Source: an uncultured Lachnospiraceae bacterium (GTDB taxonomy: Bacteria > Bacillota > Clostridia > Lachnospirales > Lachnospiraceae). Taken from it: a stretch of DNA of 39,146 nt. The position numbers and the translations under genes were made by a program. Location: assembly GCA_947174185.1 (NCBI GenBank), contig CAMWHY010000010.1:1-39146 (forward strand). The letters are read 5' to 3'. Below, one piece after another: positions 32,808 to 39,146 of the stretch. Within the stretch, counting starts at the first letter, position 1; the number at the start of each line of letters is the position of its first letter. Under the pieces are notes generated by a model. It saw nothing but the letters and a program-made list of their open reading frames with translations, was not told where the DNA came from and ran no database searches.

Positions 32808-33060
32808 ATATAATGAACTCAAGAATCCAGCCGCTGCGCGTCTGTCGCGCTACCGCGCTTAAAATCTGCTTTGCAGATTTGATTCTTTCGTTACCATGCC
32901 AGATGAAATCAAATGCTCACTGCGTTCGCGCTTGATTTCCTGCTGACATGGTATAATATACGCGAAAGCAATGATGCAGTAAATAGGGCGAAGCCCGCGA
33001 GCGAGATGGAGCGAAGCGGAATCGAGCTCAGCACTGCGGCTATGATGACTGATTATATTT
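32808..33060. repeat. Palindrome-rich intergenic element
   Basis: There is no gene in this stretch, but there are several nested inverted repeats. AAATCTGC-TTT-GCAGATTT is at 32862-32880. A larger hairpin 32893-32952 has paired ends ACCATG/CATGGT and inner arms GAAATCAA/TTGATTTC. GGGC-GAA-GCCC is near 32986-32996, inside GCAGT (32976-32980)/ACTGC (33033-33037). The outermost segments (ATATAAT with AGCCGC, and GCGGCT with ATTATAT) also face each other. The G+C-rich core with many GCGAAGC-type words suggests a mobile or dispersed repeat. It ends just before the ribosome site of the 81-aa gene. Confidence 0.55.
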
Positions 33061-33075
33061 TGGAATGGAGATCTT

Positions 33076-33321
33076 ATGGTAGTTCAAAACAGCAAAGAGA
33101 TTCGTATGGAAAAAGCAAGCGAAGAACATGAGATTATGGATATGATCTCTATGATTGACAGCATGATGGAAGGTGGAGTCAGCCGGTTAAAAGTAAAGGT
33201 TACAGAAGAACTGGATGCAGGCGAAAGAAGGCGTCAGTATCATCATGGCAGATGCGATATAGGAAGTCCGTGGGCGTGTGGAACACCTTTTGATGTACTG
33301 GATATGAATGAAAAGGACTAA
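33076..33321 (+). CDS. Hypothetical protein (81 aa) upstream of the PilZ gene
   Basis: Not recognised. The ATG has GGAG (33067-33070) 5 nt upstream. The product is a soluble small protein with a Met/Asp-rich helical segment (residues about 17-35), a Lys/Glu/Arg-rich stretch, and a C-terminal part with YHHGRCDIGSPWACGTPFD, which has two Cys and two His and could bind metal. It ends 4 nt before the PilZ ATG, and the ribosome site of that gene lies in its last codons, so the two are translationally coupled. That coupling supports expression and a shared role, possibly in c-di-GMP response. Confidence 0.6.
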   Translation: MVVQNSKEIRMEKASEEHEIMDMISMIDSMMEGGVSRLKVKVTEELDAGERRRQYHHGRCDIGSPWACGTPFDVLDMNEKD

Positions 33322-33325
33322 TTAT

Positions 33326-34054
33326 ATGGAGAAGATTCTAAAACTTGGCATGCATGTGGAAATGATCAAAACGGGTCTTGCGCTGGATGCATTGGAAAAT
33401 ATAGATAAGAAATATGTCAGCTCTTTGCATGAGATATTAAGCGACGGCACGATGGTACTCACGAATCCTACCGTTAGGGCAAGACTGGTTCCTCTGCACA
33501 AAGGCGAGCGTTATGATGGATACTTTTTCCTGAGAGATAAGATATATGTGGCGGAATTTACCGTGGAGAAACCATATATGGAGGGTAACGTCCGTGTGGT
33601 GCGGGTACGTCTTACCAGTGATCTGAAGAAATATGAGCGGCGGCAGTTTTTCCGCTTTGAAACAACGGTGGATATCCGTTATCTTTTGTTGACAGCGGCG
33701 AATACGGCTGAGTTTAAAGAAGCCGTAAAGAAAAACAATCTTTTGCAGATGCAGGGATTTAAAGACGGTACGACGCTGGATATCAGCGGTGGCGGAATAC
33801 GCTTTTATTCAAAAGAAATGATTCCGGAAAGTAGTATGGTGATTGTGCATATGGAGGTGGAAATAGACGGGCAGAAGAAAAATCATATCTTTTTGGGGAA
33901 AGTGCTGTATTGTGAACGACACAGGGATAAACGTGAAATTTATATCCACCGTACACAGTTTGTTGATTATAAACAGGATGTCAGGGAAGAATTGGTGCAA
34001 TATATCTTTAAATGCCAGCGGGACCGCCTAAAAAAGCAAAATTCCACAAATTAA
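33326..34054 (+). CDS. PilZ-domain c-di-GMP-binding protein (YcgR-like)
   Basis: A 242-aa cytoplasmic receptor for c-di-GMP. Residues 1 to about 98 resemble the N-terminal PilZN/YcgR-N beta domain; the PilZ domain follows. The c-di-GMP motifs are present: RxxxR in YERRQFFRF at about 103-111 and DxSxxG in LDISGGGIRF at about 151-160. YcgR relatives slow flagella or control surface polysaccharide; the target is unknown here. ATG 33326 is chosen because AAAAGGA (33311-33317) lies 8 nt upstream; the ATG at 33308 would overlap the preceding gene and precede that site. It may read the signal that the EAL phosphodiesterase at 3956 removes. Confidence 0.9.
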   Translation: MEKILKLGMHVEMIKTGLALDALENIDKKYVSSLHEILSDGTMVLTNPTVRARLVPLHKGERYDGYFFLRDKIYVAEFTVEKPYMEGNVRVVRVRLTSDLKKYERRQFFRFETTVDIRYLLLTAANTAEFKEAVKKNNLLQMQGFKDGTTLDISGGGIRFYSKEMIPESSMVIVHMEVEIDGQKKNHIFLGKVLYCERHRDKREIYIHRTQFVDYKQDVREELVQYIFKCQRDRLKKQNSTN

Positions 34055-34134
34055 GCTTGCAAAATAGCATAAATGGTGGTAGTCTGTTATATAAGTACAA
34101 AAGTGCTTAAATTATACTTTTTTGGAGGAAAAAA

Positions 34135-34431
34135 ATGAACAAATCAGAATTAGTTGAAGCTATGGCAAAGCAGACTGGTATGTCAAAGAAGGATACAGAA
34201 GCTGGCTTAAATGCATTCTGCGATGTAGTTAAGAAAGAACTTTCCAGCAAGAAGGGTGATAAGAAGGTTCAGCTTGTTGGCTTCGGTACATTCGAGATTT
34301 CCCAGAGAAAAGCAAGACAGGGGCGCAATCCTTTGACAGGTGAGAGCATCAAGATCAAAGCATCTAAGTCTCCGAAATTCAAACCGGGCAAAGCCTTGAA
34401 GGATGCGGTTAATAAGAAGAAAAAGAAATAA
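34135..34431 (+). CDS. hup: HU-family DNA-binding protein
   Basis: A small histone-like protein that bends and compacts DNA as a dimer. MNKSELVEAMAKQTGMSKKD is the usual start, VQLVGFGTFEI the beta region, and ARQGRNPLTGESIKI the DNA-binding arm with the RNP tip. The length (98 aa) is normal, with a Lys-rich tail of five Lys. The ribosome site GGAGG lies just before the ATG, and a strong terminator follows, so it is monocistronic. TATACT at 34113-34118 is too near the start to serve as its -10 in a leadered mRNA. Confidence 0.96.
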   Translation: MNKSELVEAMAKQTGMSKKDTEAGLNAFCDVVKKELSSKKGDKKVQLVGFGTFEISQRKARQGRNPLTGESIKIKASKSPKFKPGKALKDAVNKKKKK

Positions 34432-34451
34432 TACTGACATGTGATTACTTT

Positions 34452-34487
34452 AAAAGCTGTCATGATGGAATGTCATGACAGCTTTTT
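34452..34487 (+). terminator. Terminator after hup
   Basis: A perfect 14-bp stem AAAAGCTGTCATGA / TCATGACAGCTTTT (34452-34465, 34473-34486), ending in a run of six T. Confidence 0.93.
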
Positions 34488-34530
34488 TCGTGCTAATTAA
34501 AATTTAAATAAAAAAATTAAAAAAATATAC

Positions 34531-34560
34531 TTGAATTTAATGGAAAAAAGCGGATATAAT
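34531..34560 (+). promoter_or_regulatory. Promoter for the CarD-like gene
   Basis: TTGAAT (34531-34536), 18-bp spacer, perfect TATAAT (34555-34560), preceded by an A+T-rich tract that could act as an UP element. Confidence 0.7.
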
Positions 34561-34565
34561 TAGTT

Positions 34566-34690
34566 TAGGAAGGATTTCCAGTTCACAGCAAAGGCTGTAT
34601 TGCAGGGAAGTCCCAAATTACAGATAGACATGAAATGTCGGAAAGCGGCATCATAACAGCAAATTAAATTAATCGGAAAGGAGCTAGGTT
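34566..34690 (+). promoter_or_regulatory. Structured 5' leader of the CarD-like gene
   Basis: The leader of about 125 nt holds four short hairpins in a row: GGAA/TTCC (34568-34579), ACAGC/GCTGT (34585-34598), GGG/CCC (34605-34614) and GACAT/ATGTC (34627-34639). I recognise no known riboswitch class. It ends in AAAGGAG. Confidence 0.35.
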
Positions 34691-34693
34691 GCA

Positions 34694-35185
34694 GTGGCAA
34701 AGTACAAGATTGGTGATTATGTTTTATATGGGTTTTCAGGAGCCTGCCAGGTGGTTGAGATAGGGCCGTTGTCGTTTGGGGGACCGGATAAGTTATACTA
34801 TTCTTTGAAGCCGGTCTATGATTCCAGAAGTACGATCTATGTTCCTTTGAATAAAGAGGATGAGATCGTCCGGAAGGTGATCACAAAGCCGGAGGCAGAG
34901 GAGGTCCTGGAAAAGATTACTCAGTGTCAGTCGAATGATACGACCTTTGAACGGGACGCCTGTGAGGAAGTTTTAAAATCAGGGGATAATGTTGAAGTCT
35001 CCCGGGTAATCAGACAGCTTAGAAATTTGAGAAAAGAGAACCGTAAAAGCCATAAGGGACTGAATATTTCAGAAGAACGCATTCTTCGTGATGCGGAGCG
35101 GATTTTCTTTAGTGAGATTGCGACGGCATTTGAGATGACTATGGAAGATACATTGGCGGAGTTCAGTGCAAGACTGGACGATTAG
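34694..35185 (+). CDS. CarD-like transcriptional regulator
   Basis: CarD/CdnL proteins bind the RNA polymerase beta lobe and stabilise open promoter complexes. Residues about 3-65 form the RNAP-interaction domain: KIGDYVLYGFSGACQVVEIG, then KLYYSLKPV and STIYVPLN. The rest is the helical DNA-facing domain (EEVLKSGDNVEVSRVIRQLRNL, read in parts), with LRDAERIFFSEIA near the end. The length (163 aa) is typical. The start is GTG 34694, 10 nt after AAGGAG (34678-34683). It has its own promoter and long leader; a strong hairpin follows at 35225. Confidence 0.9.
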   Translation: MAKYKIGDYVLYGFSGACQVVEIGPLSFGGPDKLYYSLKPVYDSRSTIYVPLNKEDEIVRKVITKPEAEEVLEKITQCQSNDTTFERDACEEVLKSGDNVEVSRVIRQLRNLRKENRKSHKGLNISEERILRDAERIFFSEIATAFEMTMEDTLAEFSARLDD

Positions 35186-35187
35186 GG

Positions 35188-35216
35188 TTGATTTTCTACA
35201 ATAATAAATGTATAAT
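35188..35216 (+). promoter_or_regulatory. Promoter for ligA
   Basis: TTGATT (35188-35193), 17-bp spacer, perfect TATAAT (35211-35216), just after the carD stop. The predicted start of transcription falls at about 35223, next to the hairpin 35225-35257. Confidence 0.65.
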
Positions 35217-35224
35217 GTTCTCAT

Positions 35225-35257
35225 AAATCCCAAAGGGATAAAATCCCTTTGGGATTT
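35225..35257 (+). terminator. 15-bp perfect hairpin between carD and ligA
   Basis: AAATCCCAAAGGGAT (35225-35239) and its complement (35243-35257) enclose AAA. Each arm is itself partly palindromic (ATCCC/GGGAT). It ends with only TTTT, so it may terminate carD transcripts and also cap the 5' end of ligA mRNA. Confidence 0.6.
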
Positions 35258-35296
35258 TGAGTTAGCGCTTCACATATTTTTTTCAGGGGAATAAAC

Positions 35297-37255
35297 ATGT
35301 CAGATCAAAAATCAAGAATGCAGGAATTGATCAAACTGCTCAATCATGCGTCGGAGGCATATTATGCCCGGGATGAGGAGATCATGTCCAACTATGAATA
35401 CGATGCGCTTTATGAAGAATTAGAGCGTCTGGAGGAGGAGACGGGGACTGTTCTTTCCGACAGTCCGACTACCAAAGTCGGTTATGAGGCAGTGGACGAT
35501 CTTCCTAAGGAGATGCATGAAAAGCCGATGCTGTCTTTGGGCAAGACAAAAGACAGAGAAGAATTAAAAGTGTGGTTAAAGGACAGGGAGGGGATCCTTT
35601 CCTGGAAACTGGACGGTTTGACGATTGTCCTGACCTATCAGAACGGTGAACTGGTCAAGGGCGTTACCAGAGGCAATGGTGAAGTTGGAGAGGTCGTCAC
35701 AAATAATGTAAAAGTATTTAAAAATGTGCCGCTGAAGATTCCCTATCAGGGAGAACTGATCATCCGGGGAGAAGCGGTAATTACCTATTCGGATTTTGAG
35801 ACGATCAACCAGAAGATTACAGATACGGACGCGCATTATAAGAATCCCAGAAACCTCTGCAGCGGTTCTGTCAGACAGTTGAATAACGAGATTACGGCAC
35901 AGCGAAACGTCAGGCTATATGCTTTTTCCCTGGTAAAAGCCGAGGGCGTTGATTTTGCCAATTCCTTTGAACGGCAGTTCCTGTTTTTAAAAGAGCAGGG
36001 ATTTTCGGTTGTGGAATATAAAAAGGTGAATGCAGAAACGGTTCTGGATGCTGTCGCATGGTTTGAAAGACAGATCGACCGAAATGATATTCCGTCGGAC
36101 GGACTGGTGCTTTCCATGGAAGATATTGCTTATGGGGAATCCCTTGGAAGGACGGCGAAATTCCCGAGAAACGCCATTGCATTTAAATGGGCGGATGAAA
36201 TTCGTGAGACGGTTTTATTAAAAATCGAATGGAGTCCATCGAGAACAGGTCTGATCAATCCGGTGGCGGTCTTTGAGCCGGTTGAGTTGGAAGGCACAAC
36301 GGTATCCCGGGCAAGCGTCCACAATGTCAGCATTATGAAAGAGTTAGAACTTGGTATTGGGGATCGGGTCACGGTATATAAAGCCAATATGATCATCCCG
36401 CAGATTGCGGAGAATCTGACGAGGTCCGGTGATATGCCGATCCCGGAGACATGCCCGGTATGCGGCGGCAGGACGGAAGTAAAGCAGATGAACGATACGG
36501 AGTCCCTGTATTGTGTCAATCCTGACTGTGAAGCAAAGAAAATCAAATCTTTCAGTCACTTTGTCAGCAGGGATGCTATGAATATTGACGGGCTTTCTGA
36601 AGCTACGCTGGAAAAAATCATCGGTCTTGGACTGATTCATGAATATGCAGATATCTATAAGATTTCTCAGCATAAGGATGTGATCGTGGAAATGGAAGGG
36701 TTTGGTGAAAAGTCCTGCCAGAATCTCATGGAAAGCATCGACCGCACAAGAGAAACTACGATCCCGCGCCTGTTAAACGCACTTGGGATTCCGGGAATTG
36801 GTCTTGCCAATGCCAAGATGATCGCAAAAGAATGGGATTATGATATAGAGACGATCCGGCAGGTGTCGGAGGAGGAACTTAGCGGAGTGGATGGGATCGG
36901 TGAAATACTGGCGCATTCTTTCTGTGAATATATGAGAGATCCCTTAAAGAGAGAGAGACTGGATCATCTGCTGGCGGAACTTCATCTGATGAAACCGGAG
37001 ATCTCGGAGGTGGAACAGACGCTTGCCGGCAAGGTCTTTGTCATTACCGGGGATTTAATGCATTATGCCAACCGCAATGAATTAAAAGAGATCATAGAAA
37101 CTAAAGGCGGCAAGGTGACAGGGAGTGTAACGTCGAAAACGACCTGCCTGATCAACAACGATATCACATCCGCTTCCGGCAAAAATAAGAAAGCCAAAGA
37201 GCTGGGGATTCCGATCATTTCCGAGGAGGAATTTCAAAATACGTATCTGGGGTAA
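35297..37255 (+). CDS. ligA: NAD-dependent DNA ligase
   Basis: LigA seals nicks in DNA using NAD+. Domains: Ia helices (1 to about 70, YYARDEEIMSNYEYDALYEEL), the adenylation domain with SWKLDGLTIVL carrying the AMP-accepting Lys at about residue 104, an OB fold (PVAVFEPVELEGTTVSRASVHN), a Cys4 zinc finger (CPVCGG, then C and C in YCVNPDCEA), helix-hairpin-helix repeats (LGIPGIGLANAKMIA, VDGIGEILA) and a C-terminal BRCT domain (GKVFVITGDLMHYANRNEL). The 652 aa are normal. The usual TRGDGxxGEDVT motif reads TRGNGEVGEVVT, and NPRNAAAGSLRQ reads NPRNLCSGSVRQ; from memory, similar changes occur in other Clostridia, so it should be active but divergent. Confidence 0.94.
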   Translation: MSDQKSRMQELIKLLNHASEAYYARDEEIMSNYEYDALYEELERLEEETGTVLSDSPTTKVGYEAVDDLPKEMHEKPMLSLGKTKDREELKVWLKDREGILSWKLDGLTIVLTYQNGELVKGVTRGNGEVGEVVTNNVKVFKNVPLKIPYQGELIIRGEAVITYSDFETINQKITDTDAHYKNPRNLCSGSVRQLNNEITAQRNVRLYAFSLVKAEGVDFANSFERQFLFLKEQGFSVVEYKKVNAETVLDAVAWFERQIDRNDIPSDGLVLSMEDIAYGESLGRTAKFPRNAIAFKWADEIRETVLLKIEWSPSRTGLINPVAVFEPVELEGTTVSRASVHNVSIMKELELGIGDRVTVYKANMIIPQIAENLTRSGDMPIPETCPVCGGRTEVKQMNDTESLYCVNPDCEAKKIKSFSHFVSRDAMNIDGLSEATLEKIIGLGLIHEYADIYKISQHKDVIVEMEGFGEKSCQNLMESIDRTRETTIPRLLNALGIPGIGLANAKMIAKEWDYDIETIRQVSEEELSGVDGIGEILAHSFCEYMRDPLKRERLDHLLAELHLMKPEISEVEQTLAGKVFVITGDLMHYANRNELKEIIETKGGKVTGSVTSKTTCLINNDITSASGKNKKAKELGIPIISEEEFQNTYLG

Positions 37256-37322
37256 AACAAATATTGTGGTATTCTAATTGTCAGTGCAATATGTAAAATA
37301 AGGATAAGGAAGTGAAAGTAAT

Positions 37323-38228
37323 ATGCCAATCAAAACACAAAGCGATCTTCCTGCAAAGGAGCAGCTCGAAAATGAAAATATATTTGTCATGGATGAAAAC
37401 AGGGCGATGCATCAGGACATCCGTCCGTTGCAGGTATGTATTCTGAATCTGATGCCGAAAAAGCAGGATACGGAGCTGCAGCTGCTTAGGGTATTGTCTA
37501 ATACACCATTACAGGTTGATGTAACCTTTTTAATGGTCAAGAGCCATATTCCCATGAATACCTCCGTCAATCATTTGAACCGCTTTTATACGGTTTTTGA
37601 TGAGTTGAAGGATAAACGCTTTGATGGGATGATTATTACCGGTGCGCCTGTGGAACAGATGGCGTTTGAAGAAGTGGATTACTGGGAAGAACTCTGTGAG
37701 ATCATGGATTGGACAAAGACGCATGTTACCTCTACGTTACATATCTGTTGGGGAGCACAGGCGGGATTATATCATCATTTTGGTATCAATAAGATTGCAC
37801 TGCCGGAGAAACTTTTCGGTATTTATCTGCATCATGTGAAGAATCGCAAAATTCCTTTGGTACGCGGATTTGACGATTTATTTTATGCGCCCCACAGCCG
37901 TCATACAACGGTTTCCCAGGAAGAGATCTATGGCTGTCCGGAACTGACTGTGCTTGCAGAATCAGAGGAAGCAGGAATATTTTTATGTATGTCAGAGGAT
38001 GGGAAGCAGATTTATATGATGGGGCATCCGGAATATGACCGTTATACCTTGGATCAGGAGTATAAGCGGGATGTTGCGAAGAAACTTCCGATTCATCTTC
38101 CGGTGAATTATTATCCGGAGGACGATCCCGAAAGAAAGCCGTATCTTCAGTGGCGTTCCCACAGCAGCTGTCTTTACTGTAATTGGCTTAATTATTACGT
38201 TTACCAGGTGACGCCGTATCACTTATAG
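37323..38228 (+). CDS. metA: Homoserine O-acyltransferase (predicted acetyl-CoA type)
   Basis: MetA activates homoserine for methionine synthesis. [18 protein letters not shown] is the family's conserved early segment. [16 protein letters not shown] holds the catalytic Cys at about residue 142, and MMGHPEYD near 233-240 the His and Glu of the catalytic set. The acyl-CoA specificity position is in ITGAPVEQM: Glu here is associated with acetyl-CoA use in characterised MetA proteins, while succinyl enzymes have Gly. So homoserine O-acetyltransferase is likely despite the metA name. Length 301 aa, as usual. No T-box or SAM riboswitch is visible in the 67 nt upstream; the ribosome site is AAGGAAG. 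Confidence 0.93.
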   Translation: MPIKTQSDLPAKEQLENENIFVMDENRAMHQDIRPLQVCILNLMPKKQDTELQLLRVLSNTPLQVDVTFLMVKSHIPMNTSVNHLNRFYTVFDELKDKRFDGMIITGAPVEQMAFEEVDYWEELCEIMDWTKTHVTSTLHICWGAQAGLYHHFGINKIALPEKLFGIYLHHVKNRKIPLVRGFDDLFYAPHSRHTTVSQEEIYGCPELTVLAESEEAGIFLCMSEDGKQIYMMGHPEYDRYTLDQEYKRDVAKKLPIHLPVNYYPEDDPERKPYLQWRSHSSCLYCNWLNYYVYQVTPYHL

Positions 38229-38266
38229 GAAAAGTTTGTAATCCAATAGAAAAGTTTATAATAAAA

Positions 38267-38296
38267 TAGACATTGTGGCATTACCTGTGATAAAAT
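38267..38296 (+). promoter_or_regulatory. Promoter for the PAS-domain gene
   Basis: TAGACA (38267-38272), 18-bp spacer, TAAAAT (38291-38296), with 5/6 matches each, 40 nt before the ATG. An imperfect 20-bp direct repeat (GAAAAGTTTGTAAT, then GAAAAGTTTATAAT) lies just upstream at about 38229-38263. Confidence 0.55.
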
Positions 38297-38335
38297 ATAT
38301 TTGAAGTTTACTATGAAAGAAAAGGATATTTCACT

Positions 38336-39146
38336 ATGTTTCAAAATCAATTTCAAATTATTATACAAAGCAAATCCCCGGAGATTGAAAAGACAGTACA
38401 TACGATAGACCTGCCGGAGGATAGTGAAGTTGTGCTTACAACTGTGGCAGATTATCATGAGATCTGGAAGGAAGATATGATCGATACTGCGGTGATTATT
38501 GACGGAAAAACGGATGATTTTCCGGAAATATCAAGGGAGAAATGTCTGGTTGTTTATCTGCTTTCTGTAGACGAGATGGTTGCCGTGAAACAGGAACAGC
38601 TTGCAAAGGCGGATATGCTATGGGTGATGCCTGGAGATCGGTATCAGAAAGACCTTCTGGCGATTTATTATAAAAAACTGCTTTTGTTTATGAAGAATAT
38701 AGCAGACAACCGTAAGCAGAAGATTTGCTTTAATACACTGATTGACAGTCTGCCGGATCTGATCTGGTTTAAAGACCAAAAGGGAGCACATCTGATTGTG
38801 AATGATGGATTCTGCAGCACGGTGGAAAAGACGAAGGAGCAGATCTATAAAAAGGGACATTATTACATATGGGATATTCCTAAGGAAGAGTATGAACAGG
38901 GAGATTATGTCTGTCTGGAATCTGAGGATATTGTTATGGAGGCAAGAAAAACCTGCCTGTTTGATGAGAATGTGAAAACCAAGGGGGGAATGCGCCTGTT
39001 TAAAACCTATAAATCTCCGTTGATCGATGCAAATGAAGAGATCTTTGGTACCTGCGGTTTTGCCCATGATGTTACAGAACTGCAGAATATTAGTCAGGAG
39101 TTGGCGATCGTATTGAAAAGCCTTCCTTTTGCAGTCGTAATAGAAG
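38336..39146 (+). CDS. PAS-domain sensor protein, 3' end cut by the window
   Basis: The frame stays open from ATG 38336 to the last base (270 codons). The ATG follows AAAGGA (38320-38325). Residues 1 to about 120 have a receiver-like or other alpha/beta look (EVVLTTVADYHEIW, AVIIDGKTDDFPE), not assigned. A PAS domain starts near 131: LIDSLPDLIWFKDQKGAHLIVNDGF, and ends with an FGTCGFAHDVTEL-type close at about 237-249. A second PAS may begin at VLKSLPFAVVI. In Lachnospiraceae such N-termini often precede GGDEF or histidine-kinase domains; the output domain is outside the window. No membrane segment is seen so far, so it looks like a cytoplasmic sensor. Confidence 0.75.
   Translation, partial: MFQNQFQIIIQSKSPEIEKTVHTIDLPEDSEVVLTTVADYHEIWKEDMIDTAVIIDGKTDDFPEISREKCLVVYLLSVDEMVAVKQEQLAKADMLWVMPGDRYQKDLLAIYYKKLLLFMKNIADNRKQKICFNTLIDSLPDLIWFKDQKGAHLIVNDGFCSTVEKTKEQIYKKGHYYIWDIPKEEYEQGDYVCLESEDIVMEARKTCLFDENVKTKGGMRLFKTYKSPLIDANEEIFGTCGFAHDVTELQNISQELAIVLKSLPFAVVIE

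Noticed and set aside
34113-34118. TATACT as -10 box for hup
   Set aside because: It would place the transcription start at or next to the ribosome site (34124-34128), leaving almost no leader, and no -35 is well placed.
37256-37322. SAM riboswitch or T-box before metA
   Set aside because: Only 67 nt are available between ligA and metA and none of the known conserved parts is present.
1-39146. CRISPR array, prophage or integrase
   Set aside because: I saw no regularly spaced repeats, phage structural genes, integrase or recombinase on either strand.

Overview
The window looks like a chromosomal segment of an anaerobic Firmicute, most likely a Lachnospiraceae (Clostridia) relative. The grounds are the gene order around tsf, pyrH-frr-uppS-cdsA-dxr-rseP and ispG-polC, a PolC-type replicase, a CarD-like regulator, a clostridial-style galactokinase and NAD-dependent ligase, strong Shine-Dalgarno sites, frequent GTG/TTG starts, and a tRNA without encoded CCA. 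The family name is my inference; no 16S or marker search was possible.

Layout. (1) 1-1325: leader hairpin and tsf, probably following rpsB outside the window. (2) 1326-16158: a block of about 15 kb that splits tsf from pyrH. It holds an AraC/GyrI-like regulator, galactokinase, a c-di-GMP phosphodiesterase (degenerate GGDEF plus EAL), an RND/MMPL exporter with a large GLUG/coiled-coil surface partner, a DegV protein, a GH5 lipoprotein, a membrane-anchored polysaccharide deacetylase and a bactofilin with a very acidic N-terminal extension. (3) 16179-21429: the housekeeping run pyrH-frr-uppS-cdsA-dxr-rseP (UMP kinase, ribosome recycling, undecaprenyl and phospholipid precursors, MEP isoprenoid pathway, site-2 protease). 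(4) 21430-26716: a second interruption with an XRE membrane regulator, a 217-bp imperfect inverted repeat whose arm differences are almost all G-U compatible, a small membrane protein, a PP2C phosphatase plus an atypical three-TM Ser/Thr kinase, and UDP-glucose dehydrogenase. (5) 26807-32533: ispG and polC. (6) 32557-39146: tRNA-Glu(CTC), a second palindrome-rich intergenic element, an 81-aa unknown protein with a PilZ c-di-GMP receptor, HU, CarD, ligA, metA (predicted acetyl-CoA type) and the start of a PAS sensor protein cut by the window end.

How the genes work together. Many products act at the envelope. UppS, Dxr and IspG supply isoprenoid carrier lipid; CdsA supplies CDP-diacylglycerol; RseP cuts membrane proteins; Ugd makes UDP-glucuronate; the deacetylase and bactofilin probably act on the cell wall. 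The EAL protein, the PilZ protein and possibly the truncated PAS protein point to c-di-GMP control of the surface. The points most worth a second look are the MMPL plus GLUG/coiled-coil pair, the folded-RNA-like inverted repeat at 21901-22117, the atypical kinase/phosphatase pair, and a likely second, internal start in the bactofilin gene.
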